Assembly: GCF_019222765.1 (NCBI RefSeq)
Contig: NZ_CP078145.1
Location: 2,480,001-2,544,000 of the forward strand
Length of the DNA: 64,000 nt
Reading direction: 5' to 3'
From: Nocardia iowensis
GTDB lineage: Bacteria; Actinomycetota; Actinomycetes; Mycobacteriales; Mycobacteriaceae
In this document: positions 17,434 through 26,074 of the stretch, one piece after another
Layout: each line of letters starts with the position of its first letter
How positions within the stretch are numbered: the stretch's first letter is position 1
Position numbers and translations under genes: made by a program
The notes under the pieces: generated by a model
Seen by the model: only the letters and a program-made list of their open reading frames with translations
What the model was told of the DNA's origin: nothing
Database searches by the model: none

Positions 17434-17452
17434 AGGTCTCGATTAGGTTACG
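17434..17452 (-). promoter_or_regulatory. 19-bp motif shared by both NlpC/P60 promoters, copy 1
   Basis: On the coding strand this reads CGTAACCTAATCGAGACCT. It matches 17 of 19 positions at 18213-18231 upstream of the other hydrolase gene. It lies 37-55 nt upstream of the ATG. The GTAAC core is reminiscent of MtrA half sites; a single copy of GTAAC is not proof. Confidence 0.5.
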
Positions 17453-17544
17453 GAACGGCCTACGTCTGTGTCCAGTAGAGAACGAAATGATCACAGTCGT
17501 GCGCCGACGGTCGGGCCGCAAAGTGCGGCCCGACCAGCGGGTTC

Positions 17545-18117
17545 TCAGAAGCGACGGGCTCCGGCGATCGGCATCGAGGAGATCGGTGCGACCTGCACTG
17601 GCGTTCCGGAGGTGGCCGCGTGCACGACATTGCCGTCACCGGCGTACAGGCCGGAGTGGCCGCCGCCGTAGAACGACACCAGGTCGCCGGGCTGCAGGTC
17701 GTCGACCGACACCGGGCTGCCCGCGGCGAGCTGGGCGCCGCTGGTGCGCGGCAGCTCCAGGCCCGCCTGCTCGTAGGACCACTTGACCAGGCCGGAGCAG
17801 TCGAACGCGTTCGGGCCCGCGGCGCCGTAGACGTACGGTGCGCCGATCTTGCTCATGGCGGCGTCGAGGGCTTCCTCGCCGACGGTGCGCTTCGGGGCGA
17901 CGAACGGCAGCGGTGCCTGGCCGGGCAGCTCGATGCCGGGGATGCCCTGCGGGATCTGGATCTCGTTCGGCACTTCGAACGTCCCCACGCCGGGGATGGT
18001 CACCGGCTGGGCCGATGCGGGGGCGGCCGGAAGCAGGAACGCGCCGATGGTGGCAGCGCCGACGGCCCCGGCGGCGACGGCACGCTGCGCCTGTCGCTTG
18101 ACGGCTTTGGTCGTCAT
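17545..18117 (-). CDS. Secreted NlpC/P60 family peptidoglycan hydrolase
   Basis: A 190-residue exported hydrolase without coiled coil. The signal peptide is AVAAGAVGAATIGAFLLPAAPASAQ, described here by its ends at residues about 11 and 36. A linker rich in Pro and Ile follows. The NlpC/P60 domain has Cys in DCSGLVKW, His in GGHSGLYAG and the third residue in VVHAAT. The short form resembles RipB/RipD-type enzymes. ATG at 18117 fits the signal peptide; the frame extends upstream to 18153 without support. A structured leader with two similar hairpins precedes it, and the RipC-like gene follows 148 bp downstream. Confidence 0.9.
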   Translation of the reverse strand: MTTKAVKRQAQRAVAAGAVGAATIGAFLLPAAPASAQPVTIPGVGTFEVPNEIQIPQGIPGIELPGQAPLPFVAPKRTVGEEALDAAMSKIGAPYVYGAAGPNAFDCSGLVKWSYEQAGLELPRTSGAQLAAGSPVSVDDLQPGDLVSFYGGGHSGLYAGDGNVVHAATSGTPVQVAPISSMPIAGARRF

Positions 18118-18148
18118 GATGCGGTACTCCCAATCTGCCCCACGACGC

Positions 18149-18212
18149 CGCACCCTGACTGGTGCCGCGGACTTCGTGTCGTTCGCACCGAGTTGGTGCG
18201 TCGGACTCCGTG
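18149..18212 (-). promoter_or_regulatory. Structured leader with two tandem related hairpins
   Basis: On the coding strand two units lie head to tail: 18212-18184 begins CACGGAGTCCG and 18178-18149 begins CACGAAGTCCG. Each continues into a hairpin with GCACC pairing GGTGC. An outer pairing of ACGAC with GTCGT encloses the second unit. The leader of about 100 nt and its internal duplication suggest a cis-acting RNA. It does not match the c-di-AMP (ydaO) consensus as I know it. Confidence 0.45.
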
Positions 18213-18231
18213 AGGTCTCGAAAAGGTTACG
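18213..18231 (-). promoter_or_regulatory. 19-bp motif shared by both NlpC/P60 promoters, copy 2
   Basis: Coding-strand sequence CGTAACCTTTTCGAGACCT, two mismatches from copy 1 at 17434-17452. It lies about 100 nt upstream of the ATG and directly upstream of the structured leader. Confidence 0.5.
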
Positions 18232-18304
18232 AACACATCACGGGGGTTTGTAAAGTCGCTCCCCGGCGAAATGTGCACGCGCATGTGAATTCATGACTAA
18301 TCGG

Positions 18305-18320
18305 TGTGAGATATATCGCA
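18305..18320. promoter_or_regulatory. CRP/GlxR-like half-conserved operator
   Basis: TGTGA-GATATA-TCGCA agrees with the actinobacterial CRP consensus TGTGA-N6-TCACA at nine of ten conserved positions. CRP-type control of peptidoglycan hydrolases and Rpf genes is known in mycobacteria and corynebacteria. The distance to the hydrolase ATG is about 190 bp. Confidence 0.4.
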
Positions 18321-18722
18321 ACAATCACGAAAAGATAACGAAGCGTTGTTATCGACGAGCGTCCAGTTCGCTATCCCGGTCAGCGATGCCATGGTCCGAG
18401 GGCGGCCAAGAGTGGAGCGATTAGACATTTCCCCAGGTCGCTGCGTTCATCTCGGCGACATGTCCAGGTCGTTGACTGGTCAGTTGGCCAAACCGCTGTA
18501 ATCGGCCACAGCACGCCGGAAGCGAGGCTTCGGCGTCACCCGACACGCCCGAGCCATTGATACGTTTTATGCAGCAATGTGAGCTGCGTCACTTTTCGGC
18601 GTTCTAGATCGTTTCCTGGGTAATCGGGCACGAATCCGCAACGCGTAATTCAGACATTTCCTGGGCTTTTCTTGTGCGTCGAACTCGACCTCGCGCGCCC
18701 GGTCCGTGTCGTACCCACCCCC

Positions 18723-18728
18723 TACGCT
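18723..18728 (+). promoter_or_regulatory. -10 element for leaderless exonuclease gene
   Basis: TACGCT is followed by 7 nt and then the GTG at 18736. This is the spacing expected when transcription starts at the initiation codon, and it decides for the GTG start over the longer frame from 18706. Confidence 0.5.
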
Positions 18729-18735
18729 CCAGCGC

Positions 18736-20550
18736 GTGTCCGACCCCGCCCCGCGCAAGGCCGCCGCTCAGCAGTTGGTCTTCGACGACCTCGACACGCC
18801 CCTCTATGACACCACCTTCGTGGTCGTCGACCTGGAAACCACCGGGACCAGCCCGGGCGCCGACATGATCACCGAGATCGGTGCGGTCAAGGTGCGCGGC
18901 GGTGAGGTGCTCGGCGAGTTCGCCACGCTGGTCAATCCGGGCCGGGCGGTACCACCCGCGATCGTGCAGGTCACCGGGATCACCACCGCCATGGTGTACG
19001 CCGCGCCGCCGATCGAGTCGGTGCTGCCCGGCTTCCTCGAATTCGCCTCCGGTGCGGTGCTCGTCGCGCACAACGCGCGCTTCGACATGGCGTTCCTGCG
19101 CGCCGCCGCGGCCCGCAGCGACACCACCTGGCCCACCGCGACCGTGCTGTGCACCGTGAAGCTGGCCCGCCGCGTGCTCGGCCGGGACGAGGCGCCGTCG
19201 GTCCGGTTGAGCGCGCTGGCCCAACTGCTCGGCGCCAGCACTCAGCCGACACACCGCGCCCTGGACGACGCTCGGGCGACCGTCGACGTGCTGCACGCGC
19301 TGATCGCCCGAGTCGGCAACCAAGGGGTGCACAGCCTCACCGAACTGGTCGACTACCTGCCCGACATCACACCGCGCCAGCGCGCCAAGCGCTTCCTCGC
19401 CGCCGACCTGCCCACCGCCCCCGGCGTGTACCTGTTCCGCGGCCCAGCCGACGAGGTCCTCTATATCGGCACCGCGGTGAATCTGCGTCGCCGAGTACGC
19501 AATTACTTCACCGGTTCGGAGACCCGTGGCCGGATGAAGGAGATGGTTTCCCTGGCCACCCGGGTGGACCATGTTGTCTGCGCGCACGCGCTGGAGGCCG
19601 GGGTGCGCGAGCTGCGACTGCTCGTCGCGCATACTCCGCCGTATAACCGCCGCTCGAAGTTTCCCAAGCGCGCCTGGTGGATCACGCTCACCGACGAACC
19701 GTTCCCCCGATTCTCCGTCGTGCGCACTCCCAACCGGGATGCGCTTGGGCCGTTCAACTCCCGTGCCGACGCGGCCGAGCTGGCGGTGGTGATCGCCGAA
19801 TACACCGGTCTGCGCACCTGCGGCACGCGCCTGCCGCGCCGCGGCAGGCACGCGTGCCCGCCCGCGGTCGTCGGCGGTTGTCCGGCGGCTAATGGAGTGC
19901 CTATTAGTACAGAGGAATACGCGCCCGCTCCAGCGCTCGTCCGCGCACTGTTCGCAGGCTATTCCGATGCGCCGGTGCGGGCCATGCTCGACCGCATCGA
20001 AACTCACTCCCGCGCCGAGCATTTCGAGGCCGCCGCGCGGCTGCGCGACCGCACCGTCGCCGTGATCCGCGCGCTGCGCCGCACCCAACGACTCGCCGCC
20101 GTCGCGCGCATCGCGGAATTGATCGCCGCCCACCCGGACGGTGCGGGCGGATGGGAGTTCGCGGTGATCCGCTACGGCCGACTCGCGGGAGCGGGGAATG
20201 CGGTGCGAGGAGTGCCGCCGATGCCGGTGGTCGAACAGATCGTCGCCGCGGCCGAAACGGTGATCCCGGAGGGTGACAACGCGCGAAGCGACGTTGCGGG
20301 CGCGACTGGGCCGGAGAACGAGCCCGCGCAGGATTGGGTACCGGTGAACGTGCCGCCGCTGCGTGGCGCGTCACCGGAGGAAGCGGCGCTCGTCGCCCGC
20401 TGGCTGGCGCGAGCGGGGGTGCGAATCGTGCGCACCACCGAGGGCTATCGCGAGCCCATGTACGGCGCCGGACGCTGGATGGGATGGGCAGAGGTAGCGG
20501 ATACGGCGGCGCGCGCCCAACCTGCCGCGGACGCATACATAGACCGCTGA
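18736..20550 (+). CDS. DEDDh exonuclease (DnaQ-like) fused to UvrC-like GIY-YIG domain (Rv2191-like)
   Basis: A 604-residue nuclease fusion. The N-terminal DnaQ-type 3'-5' exonuclease has exo I VVDLETTG, exo [13 protein letters not shown] and exo [16 protein letters not shown], that is all DEDDh acidic residues plus the catalytic His. From about residue 225 a GIY-YIG domain homologous to the UvrC N terminus follows ([19 protein letters not shown]). A region like the UvrC cysteine-rich/UvrB-contact part follows. The C-terminal UvrC endonuclease is absent. The same fusion occurs at this locus in mycobacteria. A DNA-repair role is probable but not proven. The GTG start is supported by the -10 at 18723. 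Confidence 0.9.
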   Translation: MSDPAPRKAAAQQLVFDDLDTPLYDTTFVVVDLETTGTSPGADMITEIGAVKVRGGEVLGEFATLVNPGRAVPPAIVQVTGITTAMVYAAPPIESVLPGFLEFASGAVLVAHNARFDMAFLRAAAARSDTTWPTATVLCTVKLARRVLGRDEAPSVRLSALAQLLGASTQPTHRALDDARATVDVLHALIARVGNQGVHSLTELVDYLPDITPRQRAKRFLAADLPTAPGVYLFRGPADEVLYIGTAVNLRRRVRNYFTGSETRGRMKEMVSLATRVDHVVCAHALEAGVRELRLLVAHTPPYNRRSKFPKRAWWITLTDEPFPRFSVVRTPNRDALGPFNSRADAAELAVVIAEYTGLRTCGTRLPRRGRHACPPAVVGGCPAANGVPISTEEYAPAPALVRALFAGYSDAPVRAMLDRIETHSRAEHFEAAARLRDRTVAVIRALRRTQRLAAVARIAELIAAHPDGAGGWEFAVIRYGRLAGAGNAVRGVPPMPVVEQIVAAAETVIPEGDNARSDVAGATGPENEPAQDWVPVNVPPLRGASPEEAALVARWLARAGVRIVRTTEGYREPMYGAGRWMGWAEVADTAARAQPAADAYIDR

Positions 20551-20673
20551 GGCGCACCCCCGCCCTTCGCTCCGGCCATGCGCTGTCGGTGGACGGATTA
20601 CGTCCGTCCCGCGCACTTTCGCCGTCATTCGACCATGCGCGGTGAAGGCGGACTAGTCTCCGCCCCCGCCCAT

Positions 20674-20679
20674 TAGGCT
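20674..20679 (+). promoter_or_regulatory. -10 element for leaderless Lrp-domain gene
   Basis: TAGGCT lies 6 nt upstream of the ATG at 20686, and no ribosome binding site is present between them. The arrangement fits a leaderless transcript. Confidence 0.4.
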
Positions 20680-20685
20680 GAGCGC

Positions 20686-20961
20686 ATGATTACCGCGATC
20701 GTGATGATTGACGCCGACAACGGCCGCATTCCGGAAACCGCGCAGGCCGTGGCGGACACCGAGGGCGTCGCCGAGGTCTACTCCTGTGCGGGCGATGTGG
20801 ATCTGATCGCGATCGTGCGGGTGCGTGATCACGAACAGATCGCCGAGGTGGTGACCGGCCGGATCGACAAGGTCGAGGGTGTCGCCAGGACCACCACGCA
20901 CATCGCGTTCAAGTCCTACTCCAGCGCGGATGTCGAGGCCGGGTTCTCACTGGGGGAGTGA
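20686..20961 (+). CDS. Stand-alone Lrp/AsnC ligand-binding (RAM) domain protein
   Basis: A 91-residue protein consisting only of the alpha/beta ligand-binding domain of Lrp/AsnC regulators, without a helix-turn-helix. The pattern MITAIVMIDAD, then DLIAIVRVRDHEQIAEVV, then THIAFKSYS is typical. Stand-alone members oligomerise and bind amino acids; the partner is unknown. It is the only plus-strand gene between the exonuclease and ctaE. The convergent secreted-protein gene ends 9 bp downstream. Confidence 0.85.
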   Translation: MITAIVMIDADNGRIPETAQAVADTEGVAEVYSCAGDVDLIAIVRVRDHEQIAEVVTGRIDKVEGVARTTTHIAFKSYSSADVEAGFSLGE

Positions 20962-20970
20962 GGGCTCGGC

Positions 20971-21258
20971 TCAGGCGACCAACGCCGACTTGCCGCTGTA
21001 GGTGCCGTTGTTGCCCGGTGCGAGGACCGCGGTAGCGATGCCGTCGCATTGGGCGTCTTTGTAGATGGTCACCACGCTGTCGGTGTTGTTCTGGATTTCC
21101 CGAACGGTGTCCTGACCGAGCATGACGCATCCGGACGGGTTGTTATAGACGGTATCGCCGACTTTCAGCTCACCCTGGCCGGCCGCGGCCACCGGAGCGG
21201 CGGCACACATGGCCACCACCGAAAGACCCCCGAGTAGTGCACGAACGCTGCATCGCAT
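20971..21258 (-). CDS. Small secreted protein of unknown function
   Basis: A 95-residue protein with a cleavable signal peptide (SVRALLGGLSVVAMCAAAP) and a mature part of about 65 residues. Two cysteines (SGCVML and AQCDG) could form a disulfide. The beta-rich pattern VGDTVYNNPSG and VLAPGNNGTYSGK suggests a small beta fold. ATG at 21258 has a GAGGAGC ribosome binding site; the longer frame to 21294 lacks a signal peptide at the right position. No family recognised. Confidence 0.7.
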   Translation of the reverse strand: MRCSVRALLGGLSVVAMCAAAPVAAAGQGELKVGDTVYNNPSGCVMLGQDTVREIQNNTDSVVTIYKDAQCDGIATAVLAPGNNGTYSGKSALVA

Positions 21259-21386
21259 GCTGTGCTCCTCGTCAGTCGAAGCCACCCGGCGCATGGTCTG
21301 CGCCGCGTCGGCTTTGTCACCGGGTTGCCAACAAAACTATCGCTCTGAACACATCTTATGCCTATTAGCTATTGCTCGGATTCGGC

Positions 21387-22448
21387 TCAGCGGTCGCCCA
21401 GCGTCATGGTCAGTTTCGTCCAGCGCTCGAGCAGCGCGGCCGCGTTTCCCGTATCGATCGCCTCGGCGGCGCGTTCGATACCGCCTGCCAGCGCGTCGTG
21501 CACGTCGGCCGCGTAATCGACTGTGCCCTGGGACAAGTCGTAGGCGACGATGGCGGCGGCGGAGTTCAGCAGCACCGCGTCGCGCACCGCGCCGCTGGTT
21601 CCGGCGAAGACGCTGCGCGCAACGCCCGCGTTGACCTCCGCGTCGCCGCCGCGCAGTGCTTCCAGGCCGACGCGGGGGATACCGAGGCGGGTCGGGTCGA
21701 TAGTGGTCTCGCGCATCCGGCCGCCGGACACCACCCAGGCGGTGGTGGTGTCGGAGGTGGTGATCTCGTCGAGTCCGTCGTTGCCGCGCACCACCAGCGC
21801 ACTGGCGCCGCGCCCGGCGAACACGCCCGCGATCACCGGCAGCAGATCGGCGAACGCGCACCCGACCAGTCCCGCGCGCGGCTGCGCCGGATTGGTCAGC
21901 GGCCCGAGCACATTGAAGACGGTGGGGATGCCGATTTCCTTGCGTGCCGCACCGGCGAAACGCAGTGCGGGATGGAACACCGGCGCGAAACAGAAACCGA
22001 TCCCGGCCTCCCGCACGCAGCGCGCCACCGCCTCCGGCCCCAGCGCGAGCCGCACGCCGAGGGCCTCGAGCACGTCGGCGCCGCCGCTCTTGGACGAGGC
22101 CGCGCGGTTGCCGTGCTTGACCACCGGCACCCCCGCCGCGGCAACCACGATCGAGGACATGGTGGAGATGTTCACCGAGCCGGACCGGTCACCGCCGGTG
22201 CCGACGATGTCGACCGCGTCACCGTCGATCTGCACCAGCCGGGCGTGCTCGAGCATGCCCGCCGCGAGGCCGGTCAGCTCGGCGGGCGTCGGGCCCTTGA
22301 TCTTCATGGCGACCCCGAACGCCGCGATCTGGGCGGAGGTGGCGTTGTCCGACATGATCTCGTCCATCGCCCAAGCCGTGTCGTCCGCGGCCAGGTCGCC
22401 ACCGTCGGCGAGGGTTCCGAGCACCTGGGCCCAGCTGCGCACGTTCAT
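21387..22448 (-). CDS. trpD: Anthranilate phosphoribosyltransferase
   Basis: A 353-residue enzyme transferring phosphoribose from PRPP to anthranilate, the second step of tryptophan synthesis. Diagnostic motifs are intact: [18 protein letters not shown] (PRPP pyrophosphate loop), [18 protein letters not shown], and NDGLDEI (Mg-binding acidic pair). Length matches the family. The start is ATG at 22448 after GGAAGTGG. As in M. tuberculosis it stands alone next to ctaE rather than in a trp operon. A short inverted repeat at 22471-22488 lies 22 bp upstream. Confidence 0.95.
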   Translation of the reverse strand: MNVRSWAQVLGTLADGGDLAADDTAWAMDEIMSDNATSAQIAAFGVAMKIKGPTPAELTGLAAGMLEHARLVQIDGDAVDIVGTGGDRSGSVNISTMSSIVVAAAGVPVVKHGNRAASSKSGGADVLEALGVRLALGPEAVARCVREAGIGFCFAPVFHPALRFAGAARKEIGIPTVFNVLGPLTNPAQPRAGLVGCAFADLLPVIAGVFAGRGASALVVRGNDGLDEITTSDTTTAWVVSGGRMRETTIDPTRLGIPRVGLEALRGGDAEVNAGVARSVFAGTSGAVRDAVLLNSAAAIVAYDLSQGTVDYAADVHDALAGGIERAAEAIDTGNAAALLERWTKLTMTLGDR

Positions 22449-22576
22449 GACTGTCCACTTCCTTCGTCACACTGGTATTCGAACCAGTTTGTCGCGAAGC
22501 AGCATACTTCGCGCCGCCGCGTCGAAGCCCGTCCTTAAACCGCGCACGGTAGGAGCTACGCCAGGTAACCGAAGGC

Positions 22577-23023
22577 TTATCGCGGCCGTTCGGTTGCGGG
22601 CCCGGCTTGTTCGGTTCGAGGTTGCAGAGCGTCCCAACCATCCGCGGTCCCGTCGTGCCGCTGAGCCAGCCCCGCCATCCGCGACCGTTCCTGCGAACAG
22701 TGCAACGCGTCGAGCACCTGCACGCGCTGCAAGATCACCGTCTCCAGCGCATCGGTTCCCGGCCCGCCGACCCGCGGGGCGGGCGCGTACCCGTCCTGCG
22801 CCGCGATCGCGCACACCGCGTCGACCTGCTCCTGTGGTATCCGCAGATGGTGTCGCAGCACCGCGGGCGCGTCCGGCACCAGCTCGTCGGCCCGGGCCAA
22901 TGCCGCCGAACAGGCCTCGGCGTCATCGAAACTCGCCGCGACCACCATCAGATCGGCCCGGCTCGGATCCAGCGGCGCCGGACCGCCCCGGCCGAACAAT
23001 CGACGCCATATACGCGGTGCCAC
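22577..23023 (-). CDS. Hypothetical protein upstream of trpD
   Basis: A 148-residue soluble protein. The N terminus is basic (PRIWRRLFGR), then comes DLMVVAASFDDAEACSAAL, which looks like a beta-alpha unit of an ACT- or RAM-like fold, and a helical segment with ETVILQRVQVLDALHCSQERSRM. The start is GTG at 23023 with GGAGG 4 nt upstream. It is 128 bp upstream of trpD on the same strand and divergent from ctaE. No family assigned. Confidence 0.65.
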   Translation of the reverse strand: MAPRIWRRLFGRGGPAPLDPSRADLMVVAASFDDAEACSAALARADELVPDAPAVLRHHLRIPQEQVDAVCAIAAQDGYAPAPRVGGPGTDALETVILQRVQVLDALHCSQERSRMAGLAQRHDGTADGWDALQPRTEQAGPATERPR

Positions 23024-23206
23024 ATTGCCTCCATCTCAGCTTTTACTTACGCACACCTGTCATGCTGTGCCCCAGCGACCCGAGGGCGCGCGGACCCGGC
23101 ACGTAAACGCGTCCCGACCGACGCCGCCACGCCGCGGGCGCCGCGCCCTCAACACGCCGAGCCCAGGTCGAGAGGCTGTCTGGCCGTGGGTTTTCCGACA
23201 CGGAGC

Positions 23207-23262
23207 CACAAGTTTCGCACCCGGGTACTTGTGTCGTACTACGACGAGTCATACTTACCCCC
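23207..23262 (+). promoter_or_regulatory. ctaE promoter region with inverted repeat and -10 close to GTG
   Basis: CACAAGT (23207-23213) and ACTTGTG (23227-23233) are perfect 7-bp inverted arms. CATACT at 23250-23255 is 7 nt from the GTG at 23263, compatible with a leaderless transcript. The inverted repeat lies where an activator or repressor would act. Confidence 0.4.
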
Positions 23263-23874
23263 GTGACGACCGCAGTAGGGACCCCCGGATCGGCCATTAC
23301 CCAGCGTGTGCACTCGCTGAATCGGCCCAACATGGTCAGCGTCGGTACCATCATCTGGCTGTCCAGCGAGTTGATGTTCTTCGCCGGCCTCTTCGCGATG
23401 TATTTCGTCGCGCGCGCGCAGGCTCACGGCAACTGGCCGCCGGAACCGACCGAGCTGAACCTGAAGCTCGCCGTGCCGGTCACGGCCGTGCTGGTCGCAT
23501 CGTCGTTCACCTGCCAGATGGGTGTGTTCGCCGCGGAGCGTGGTGACGTGTTCGGCCTGCGTCGCTGGTACGTCATCACCCTGGTCATGGGCACCTTCTT
23601 CGTGCTCGGCCAGGGCTACGAGTACATGAACCTGGTGCACGAGGGCACCTCGATCTCGAGCAGCGCCTACGGCTCGGTGTTCTACATCACCACCGGTTTC
23701 CACGGTTTGCACGTCATCGGCGGTCTGATCGCGTTCGTGTTCCTGCTGATCCGCACCAAGGTCAGTAAGTTCACTCCCGCGCAGGCCACTGCCGCGATCG
23801 TCGTCTCGTACTACTGGCACTTCGTCGACATCGTCTGGATCGGGTTGTTCGCCACGATCTACTTCGTCCGCTGA
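23263..23874 (+). CDS. ctaE: Cytochrome c oxidase subunit III
   Basis: A 203-residue, five-helix membrane protein of the aa3 oxidase. The segment [23 protein letters not shown] carries the conserved Glu of subunit III, and [13 protein letters not shown] and [14 protein letters not shown] near the end are family signatures. Actinobacterial subunit III lacks the first two helices found in longer homologues, and the length agrees. The GTG at 23263 is probably leaderless. It heads the ctaE-qcrCAB cluster, whose products form the bcc-aa3 supercomplex in the plasma membrane. Confidence 0.95.
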   Translation: MTTAVGTPGSAITQRVHSLNRPNMVSVGTIIWLSSELMFFAGLFAMYFVARAQAHGNWPPEPTELNLKLAVPVTAVLVASSFTCQMGVFAAERGDVFGLRRWYVITLVMGTFFVLGQGYEYMNLVHEGTSISSSAYGSVFYITTGFHGLHVIGGLIAFVFLLIRTKVSKFTPAQATAAIVVSYYWHFVDIVWIGLFATIYFVR

Positions 23875-23933
23875 GCCGGGCGACGCCCCAGTCTTTTGCA
23901 CAAGTCGGTTCCGTCTACTCCAAAGGGACACAG

Positions 23934-24797
23934 ATGAGTTCATCTCCCCCGTCAGCGCCAGAGCCCGCAAGCAACGGGAACGGCGAGGCCAGCAAGACAC
24001 GCAGGCAGCGCCGCGTTCGCCGTCGCATCGCGGGTGGGCTCGCGCTGTTGGTGGGCCTCGTCGGAGCAGGCTTCCTGGCAGCGGCCCTGACGCCGGACCC
24101 GCAGCGCGCGACCGCGCACGAGGACCAGTCCGCGCTGATCCGCGAGGGCCAGCAGCTCTACGACACCTCCTGCATCACCTGCCACGGCGCGAACCTGCAG
24201 GGTGTGCAGGACCGCGGCCCCAGCCTCATCGGCGTCGGTGAAGCCGCCGTCTACTTCCAGGTGTCCTCCGGTCGCATGCCGATGGCCCGCAACGAGGCCC
24301 AGGCGCAGCGCAAGCCACCGAAGTTCGACGCTCGCCAGACCGACGCGCTCGGTGCGTACGTCGCGGCCAACGGCGGCGGCCCGAGCGTGGTCCGCGACGC
24401 CAACGGTGAGATCGCGCAGGAGTCGCTGCGCGGCGAGGACATCGCCCGTGGTTCGGAGCTGTTCCGGATGAACTGCGCGTCCTGCCACAACTTCACCGGA
24501 CGCGGCGGCGCGCTGTCCTCCGGCAAGTTCGCACCGCCGCTGGAGCCCGCCAACGAGCAGCAGATCTACAACGCGATGATCTCCGGCCCGCAGAACATGC
24601 CGAAGTTCTCCGATCGGCAGCTGACGCCGGAAGAAAAGCGCGACATCATCGCCTACGTCATGAACGCGAAAGAGGAGAGCGCCCCCGGCGGGTGGGACCT
24701 CGGTGGGTTCGGTCCCGCGACCGAGGGTCTGGTCATCTGGGTGGTCGGCATCACGACGGTCGTCGGTGCAGCGATTTGGATCGGATCTAGGTCATGA
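23934..24797 (+). CDS. qcrC: Ubiquinol/menaquinol-cytochrome c reductase diheme cytochrome c subunit
   Basis: A 287-residue diheme cytochrome c1. After a basic N terminus and one membrane segment ([17 protein letters not shown]), two heme c sites appear: CITCHG and CASCHN. Axial Met candidates are in GRMPMA and PQNMP. A C-terminal membrane helix ([19 protein letters not shown]) anchors it. In actinobacteria this subunit replaces soluble cytochrome c and passes electrons directly to the aa3 oxidase. The stop overlaps the qcrA start by 4 nt (ATGA). Confidence 0.96.
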   Translation: MSSSPPSAPEPASNGNGEASKTRRQRRVRRRIAGGLALLVGLVGAGFLAAALTPDPQRATAHEDQSALIREGQQLYDTSCITCHGANLQGVQDRGPSLIGVGEAAVYFQVSSGRMPMARNEAQAQRKPPKFDARQTDALGAYVAANGGGPSVVRDANGEIAQESLRGEDIARGSELFRMNCASCHNFTGRGGALSSGKFAPPLEPANEQQIYNAMISGPQNMPKFSDRQLTPEEKRDIIAYVMNAKEESAPGGWDLGGFGPATEGLVIWVVGITTVVGAAIWIGSRS

Positions 24798-26074
24798 CTG
24801 AGAAGGAGCCACACGACATGGGTCGGCCGGATGAGGGCCACGACGGCGGCACGCCGTCGAACGAATCCACAGGCCACGGCGCCCACGTGGTTTCGGGTTC
24901 GGACAGCAACGCCGTGGCGGCATCGGACACCCCCGCGGTGGCCGGGTCCGGCAGCCACGCGCTGACCGAGCCGACCGAGGCGGAACTCGACGCGATGACC
25001 CGCGACGAGCTGGTCAAGCTCGGCACTGAGCGGGACGGCGTCGACGTCGCCTACCGGCGCGAGCGGTTCCCGGTCCCGGGCACCCGCGCCGAGAAGCGGG
25101 CCGAGCGCGCGGTCGCGTTCTGGTTCGCGGTCTCCGGCATCGCCGCGGCGGTGCTGGTCGGGGTGTTCCTGTTCTGGCCGTGGGAGTTCAAGCCGAGCGA
25201 CGACGAAGGCCACACCGCCTACTCGCTGTTCACTCCGCTGGTCGGCGTCACCTTCGGTGTCTCGGTGCTGGTCATCGGCATCGCCGTGGTGCTGATCCGC
25301 AAGCTGTTCATCCCCGCCGAGCTGTCCATCCAGGACCGCCACGACGGTCCGTCGCCCGAGGTCGAGCGCCGCACCCTGGTCGCCGAGCTGCAGGACGCGC
25401 TGGACACCTCCACGCTTGGCCGCCGCAAGCTGATCACCCGCACCGCGGGCGCGGGCGTCGGCGTGCTCGGCATCGGCGCGCTGCTGGTGTTCGTCGGCGG
25501 CATGGTGAAGAACCCGTGGGCCAAGCGCGACAAGTCGCCGCTGTGGGTGTCCGGTTGGACCCCGGACTACGAGGGCGAGACCATCTACATCCGCCGCGAC
25601 ACCGGTCGCCCGGAGGACATCGTGCTCGTCCGCCCCGAGGATCTGGACGCGGGCGCCATGGAGACGGTGTTCCCGTGGAAGGAGAAGTGGCGCGGCGACG
25701 AGCACGCCACCCTGCAGTCGCTGCGCGGTATCCGCAACTCGGTCATGCTGATTCGGCTGCGCACCGAGGACGCGCAGAAGGCGATCAAGCGTAAGGGCCA
25801 GGAGAGCTTCAACTACGGCGACTACTTCGCCTACTCGAAGATCTGCACCCACCTCGGCTGCCCGACGTCGCTGTTCGAGCAGCAGACCAACAAGATCCTC
25901 TGCCCCTGCCACCAGTCGCAGTTCCTGGCGACCGAATGGGGTAAGCCGATCTTCGGTCCCGCCGCTCGCGCACTGCCGCAGCTGCCGATCACCGTCAACT
26001 CCGAGGGTTTCCTGGTCGCCGCTGGTGACTTCATCGAACCGCTCGGACCGGCCTACTGGGAGCGTCGTTCATGA
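24794..26074 (+). CDS. qcrA: Menaquinol-cytochrome c reductase Rieske iron-sulfur subunit
   Basis: A 426-residue Rieske protein. The first 90 or so residues are an acidic, low-complexity tail. Three membrane segments follow (around [39 protein letters not shown] and [16 protein letters not shown]). The C-terminal Rieske domain binds the 2Fe-2S cluster through CTHLGC and CPCHQSQF. The three-helix topology is characteristic of actinobacteria. The unusually long N-terminal tail is typical of Nocardia and relatives. Both ends overlap neighbouring qcr genes by 4 nt. Confidence 0.96.
   Translation: MTEKEPHDMGRPDEGHDGGTPSNESTGHGAHVVSGSDSNAVAASDTPAVAGSGSHALTEPTEAELDAMTRDELVKLGTERDGVDVAYRRERFPVPGTRAEKRAERAVAFWFAVSGIAAAVLVGVFLFWPWEFKPSDDEGHTAYSLFTPLVGVTFGVSVLVIGIAVVLIRKLFIPAELSIQDRHDGPSPEVERRTLVAELQDALDTSTLGRRKLITRTAGAGVGVLGIGALLVFVGGMVKNPWAKRDKSPLWVSGWTPDYEGETIYIRRDTGRPEDIVLVRPEDLDAGAMETVFPWKEKWRGDEHATLQSLRGIRNSVMLIRLRTEDAQKAIKRKGQESFNYGDYFAYSKICTHLGCPTSLFEQQTNKILCPCHQSQFLATEWGKPIFGPAARALPQLPITVNSEGFLVAAGDFIEPLGPAYWERRS

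Larger units (their letters stand above)
18232..18735. other. AT-richer divergent intergenic region
   Basis: About 500 bp separate the NlpC/P60 leader from the exonuclease gene on the other strand. It contains the CRP-like site at 18305-18320 and an inverted repeat GATAAC-N8-GTTATC at 18334-18353. At its right end is the leaderless promoter of the exonuclease gene. No coding sequence is supported. Confidence 0.55.

Noticed and set aside
18149..18212. c-di-AMP (ydaO) riboswitch upstream of the NlpC/P60 gene
   Set aside because: Expected gene context, but the hallmark ydaO sequence blocks are not seen; kept only as an unassigned structured leader.
18604..20133. 509-codon open frame on the minus strand
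   Set aside because: It is the antisense shadow of the exonuclease/UvrC fusion gene, which has intact catalytic motifs and a promoter.
20591..20605. Short hairpin GGACG/CGTCC after the exonuclease gene
   Set aside because: Five-bp stem only; too weak to call a terminator.
22471..22488. Inverted repeat ACTGGT/ACCAGT just upstream of trpD
   Set aside because: Six-bp arms with 6-nt spacer between ribosome binding site and upstream gene; could be chance, and no leader peptide with Trp codons was found.
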